Source: Paracoccus sp. (in: a-proteobacteria) (GTDB taxonomy: Bacteria > Pseudomonadota > Alphaproteobacteria > Rhodobacterales > Rhodobacteraceae). Taken from it: DNA of 64,000 bases. Below, one piece after another: positions 62,369-64,000 of the stretch. The notes beneath the pieces were generated by a model that ran no database searches, was not told the DNA's origin, and saw nothing but the letters and a program-made list of their open reading frames with translations. A program made the position numbers and the translations under genes. The DNA lies in NCBI RefSeq assembly GCF_030538755.1, contig NZ_JAUNTJ010000002.1:156603-220602 (forward strand), given 5' to 3'. The stretch's first letter is position 1, and each line of letters opens with the position of its first letter.

Positions 62369-62683
62369 CTAAACGCTCCCCTCCCGTTCGATTACCAGCA
62401 CCCGCGCGATGCCGCAGGGGCGGGCGACATGTTCGCCGCCCTCTCTGGCATGGAAAATATCGCCGGGGTTCAGATGGTGAATGGTGACGATGCCGCCTTC
62501 CCTTGCGTGCATATCGACCGCGCCATCCAGAACGACAAAGACTTCGGGGCCATCGTTGACGTGCCATTCATAGGGCTGATCGGTCCAGTGAAGCCGCACG
62601 GTCGTGGCGCCACTGATTCGTTCGATGTTCATCGCGCCCCATGCGCGGGTTGCGGTAAAATCCTTGGGTGAAATCACGCGCAT
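62369..62683 (-). CDS. Cupin-domain protein
   Basis: 104-residue single cupin: VRLHWTDQPYEWHVNDGPEVFVVLDGAVDMH gives cupin motif 1 (H...E), LNPGDIFHAREGGEHVARP motif 2. Metal-binding beta-barrel of unknown substrate. ATG 62683 has AAAGGA six bases upstream; the ATG at 62698 would have none. Convergent to the ATP-grasp gene, five bases apart. Confidence 0.8.
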   Translation of the reverse strand: MRVISPKDFTATRAWGAMNIERISGATTVRLHWTDQPYEWHVNDGPEVFVVLDGAVDMHAREGGIVTIHHLNPGDIFHAREGGEHVARPCGIARVLVIEREGSV

Positions 62684-62796
62684 CGCCGTTCCTTTCATGC
62701 TGTGGCCAACTCATGTTATGGCCGACAAGACACCAGCGCCCGCGCCGCGTCACCTTGCGCAGCGTCGGGATGTGATTGCGAAACGTTCTTTGTGCC

Positions 62797-63221
62797 ATGC
62801 AGATCGACAGAACCAACCTGCGTATCCTTGCCCTGCTTGAAAAAGACGGGCGCATCAGCGCCGCTGCCATCGGGCGAGAAATCGGCCTGTCACGCCCGGC
62901 GGTTCAGGGGCGCATCGCTGCGCTAGAGGCCGCGGGGATCATTACCGGCTATCACGCCGCGTGATGGAACAGGCTGGGCTGGCCCATGCGCTGCTGTTCG
63001 TGCGGATCGCCGCGCGTCCCTGCGACTTGGCGTTGCGTTGGTTGGCCAGTCTGCCCGGCGTCCTGTCGGTCATGTCGTTGGTCGGAGAGATTGACGCGGT
63101 GGTCTCGGTCACGCTGCCGGGCATGGCTGAGCTGTCGGCCCTGAACGATCAGCTTGCTGTCTCGGACCTGATTGCCGGGCATGAAAGCCGGATCGTTTTG
63201 CGCCATTACAGCGCGGCGTGA
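62797..63221 (+). pseudogene. Lrp/AsnC-family regulator split by a frameshift
   Basis: Residues from ATG 62797: MQIDRTNLRILALLEKDGRI then SAAAIGREIGLSRPAVQGRIAALEAAGIITGYHAA, a full Lrp HTH, stop TGA at 62962. The next frame, from GTG 62961/ATG 62964 to 63221, gives MEQAGLAHALLFVRIAARPC onward, the RAM ligand domain. Adding one base near 62961 would fuse them as HAAVMEQ in a normal 142-residue protein. So a one-base deletion, assembly error or frameshift separates DNA-binding and effector parts. Confidence 0.75.
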
Positions 63222-63319
63222 CGGCTGATCGGCGCGGGGCTGATGGTGATCGACGGGCGCTTGTGGGGTGACATTCGCCGCCGATAACCCCTATATATCG
63301 CCAAAACACCGGAGACCCC

Positions 63320-63913
63320 ATGCGCAAACGTTCCCGCACCGTCGCCCTTGCCATTCTGGGCAGCACCGCTTTCGCCCTTGCCGGATGCCGCGATGAACAG
63401 ACCGCGGCCGAGGCGTTCCCGGATGAGGCGTCCTGCATCGCATCGGCCCAGCAGGGCAACCTGTTCTACACCGAATCCGACTGCCGCGTGGCCTTTGCGC
63501 AGGCGGCGCAGGACCATCTGGAAACCGCGCCGCGCTATGAAAGCCTCGAACTGTGCGAACAGGAACACGGGCAGGGCAATTGCGGCGGCGATCCCGCGCA
63601 GACCGCGCAGGGCGGCGGGGGCGGGTCGATCTTCATGCCGCTGATGATGGGCTATCTGCTGGGGCAGATGATGGGCGGGCGCGGCGTCGCCAGCCAGCCC
63701 CTGGCACGCACAGCGGACGGACGCTTTGCCACGCCGGGCGGCACCAGCGTCGCCAATAATCGCGGCGCCGGCCAGATGCAGCCCGGCGCGTTCAACAAGG
63801 CCCCCACCACCATGGGCCAGCCGCCGATGACCCGCGCACAGGTCGCTCAACGCGGCGGCTTTGGCCAGACCGCCACCACCCGCAGCACCGGCAGCCGCAG
63901 CACCGGCGGCTAA
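63320..63913 (+). CDS. DUF1190 (YgiB-like) lipoprotein
   Basis: 197 residues. Signal with lipobox LAGC; paired Cys motifs EASCIASAQQGNLFYTESDC and CEQEHGQGNC; then a Gly-rich IFMPLMMGYLLGQMMGG and a Ser/Thr/Gly/Gln tail. This is the UPF0441/DUF1190 family, often next to ygiC-like ATP-grasp genes (as in E. coli ygiB-ygiC). Function unknown. The pair is here interrupted by a cupin and a broken Lrp gene. Nothing further is seen from 63914 to 64000. Confidence 0.88.
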   Translation: MRKRSRTVALAILGSTAFALAGCRDEQTAAEAFPDEASCIASAQQGNLFYTESDCRVAFAQAAQDHLETAPRYESLELCEQEHGQGNCGGDPAQTAQGGGGGSIFMPLMMGYLLGQMMGGRGVASQPLARTADGRFATPGGTSVANNRGAGQMQPGAFNKAPTTMGQPPMTRAQVAQRGGFGQTATTRSTGSRSTGG

Positions 63914-64000
63914 GGCCGGCCCGCCGCTGTAACCCGAAGGGTGGCGGGGCTTGCCCCATACGCGCTAACTTAAGGGCTTGTGGGGTTTCTGGCGGCGTTT

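Noticed and set aside
63243-63287. 14-codon ORF (MVIDGRLWGDIRRR) before the DUF1190 gene as a leader peptide
   Set aside because: No SD, no run of regulatory codons and no paired terminator/antiterminator structure.

Overview
The window is a GC-rich chromosomal segment of an alphaproteobacterium of the order Rhodobacterales, most likely Paracoccus or a close relative. This is inferred from gene content and order: crotonyl-CoA carboxylase/reductase with ethylmalonyl-CoA mutase, ftsB-pdhA-pdhB-pdhC-mipZ, ffh-chorismate mutase-rpsP-rimM-trmD-rplS-rpmE, TrcR (DUF1013), DUF1523, and VPLPA-type C-terminal sorting tails. I saw no rRNA, tRNA, CRISPR array, prophage or insertion sequence. Coding density is very high and many neighbours overlap by ATGA or GTGA. 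No gene-free stretch exceeds 300 bases; the longest is the 286 bases between 53927 and 54212.

Layout. 0-7 kb: a His-rich CDF metal exporter, an acetyl-CoA hydrolase/CoA-transferase, MprF, and on the minus strand a ferric-reductase-like flavohaem membrane oxidoreductase followed by a 29-residue membrane peptide. 7-12.4 kb: an unusual haem-copper oxidase cluster (CtaG-like, CopD-like, DUF2231, CuA subunit II, a subunit I/III fusion, a small membrane protein). 12.4-17.6 kb: an AcrAB-type RND efflux operon with its TetR repressor. 17.7-20.3 kb: the MetNIQ methionine importer behind a structured leader. 20.4-27.6 kb: single genes (FAD-dependent 2-hydroxyacid dehydrogenase, TbpB-like lipoprotein, apt, flavin reductase, GNAT, EcsC, RecD-like helicase, ftsB, TfoX). 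27.8-32.3 kb: pyruvate dehydrogenase E1 alpha, E1 beta with a lipoyl domain, E2, then mipZ. 32.5-35.8 kb: Rrf2 regulator, a sorted glycerophosphodiesterase, two small unknown genes and an ABC membrane-domain gene broken by a TGA.

35.9-41.6 kb is one long minus-strand translation operon: ffh, GNAT, a 22-codon bridging ORF, chorismate mutase, rpsP, a 45-residue peptide, rimM, a sulfotransferase-like gene, trmD, rplS, rpmE. Most junctions overlap by stop/start. A structured leader precedes ffh, a hairpin-terminator sits behind rpsP and a classical terminator ends the run. 41.7-45.9 kb: azoreductase and divergent LysR regulator, AhpD-like enzyme, DMT transporter, second sorted glycerophosphodiesterase. 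46.1-50.9 kb: ecm and ccr of the ethylmalonyl-CoA pathway (C2 assimilation) with a sorted EEP-family phosphodiesterase between them. 51-64 kb: phytase-like esterase, M20 deacylase, DUF1523, deoC with a one-and-a-half-domain aldehyde dehydrogenase (deoxynucleoside catabolism), RNase T2, Tat-exported MBL hydrolase, trcR, a glutathionylspermidine-synthase-like ATP-grasp gene, cupin, a frameshifted Lrp regulator and a DUF1190 lipoprotein.

The most interesting signals are: an oxidase subunit I that lacks the K-channel lysine and two D-channel asparagines; a family of intergenic 3'-end elements that nearly always follow a gene in that gene's own orientation; a set of overlooked small ORFs locked to neighbours by stop/start overlaps; and structured leaders before ffh and metN.
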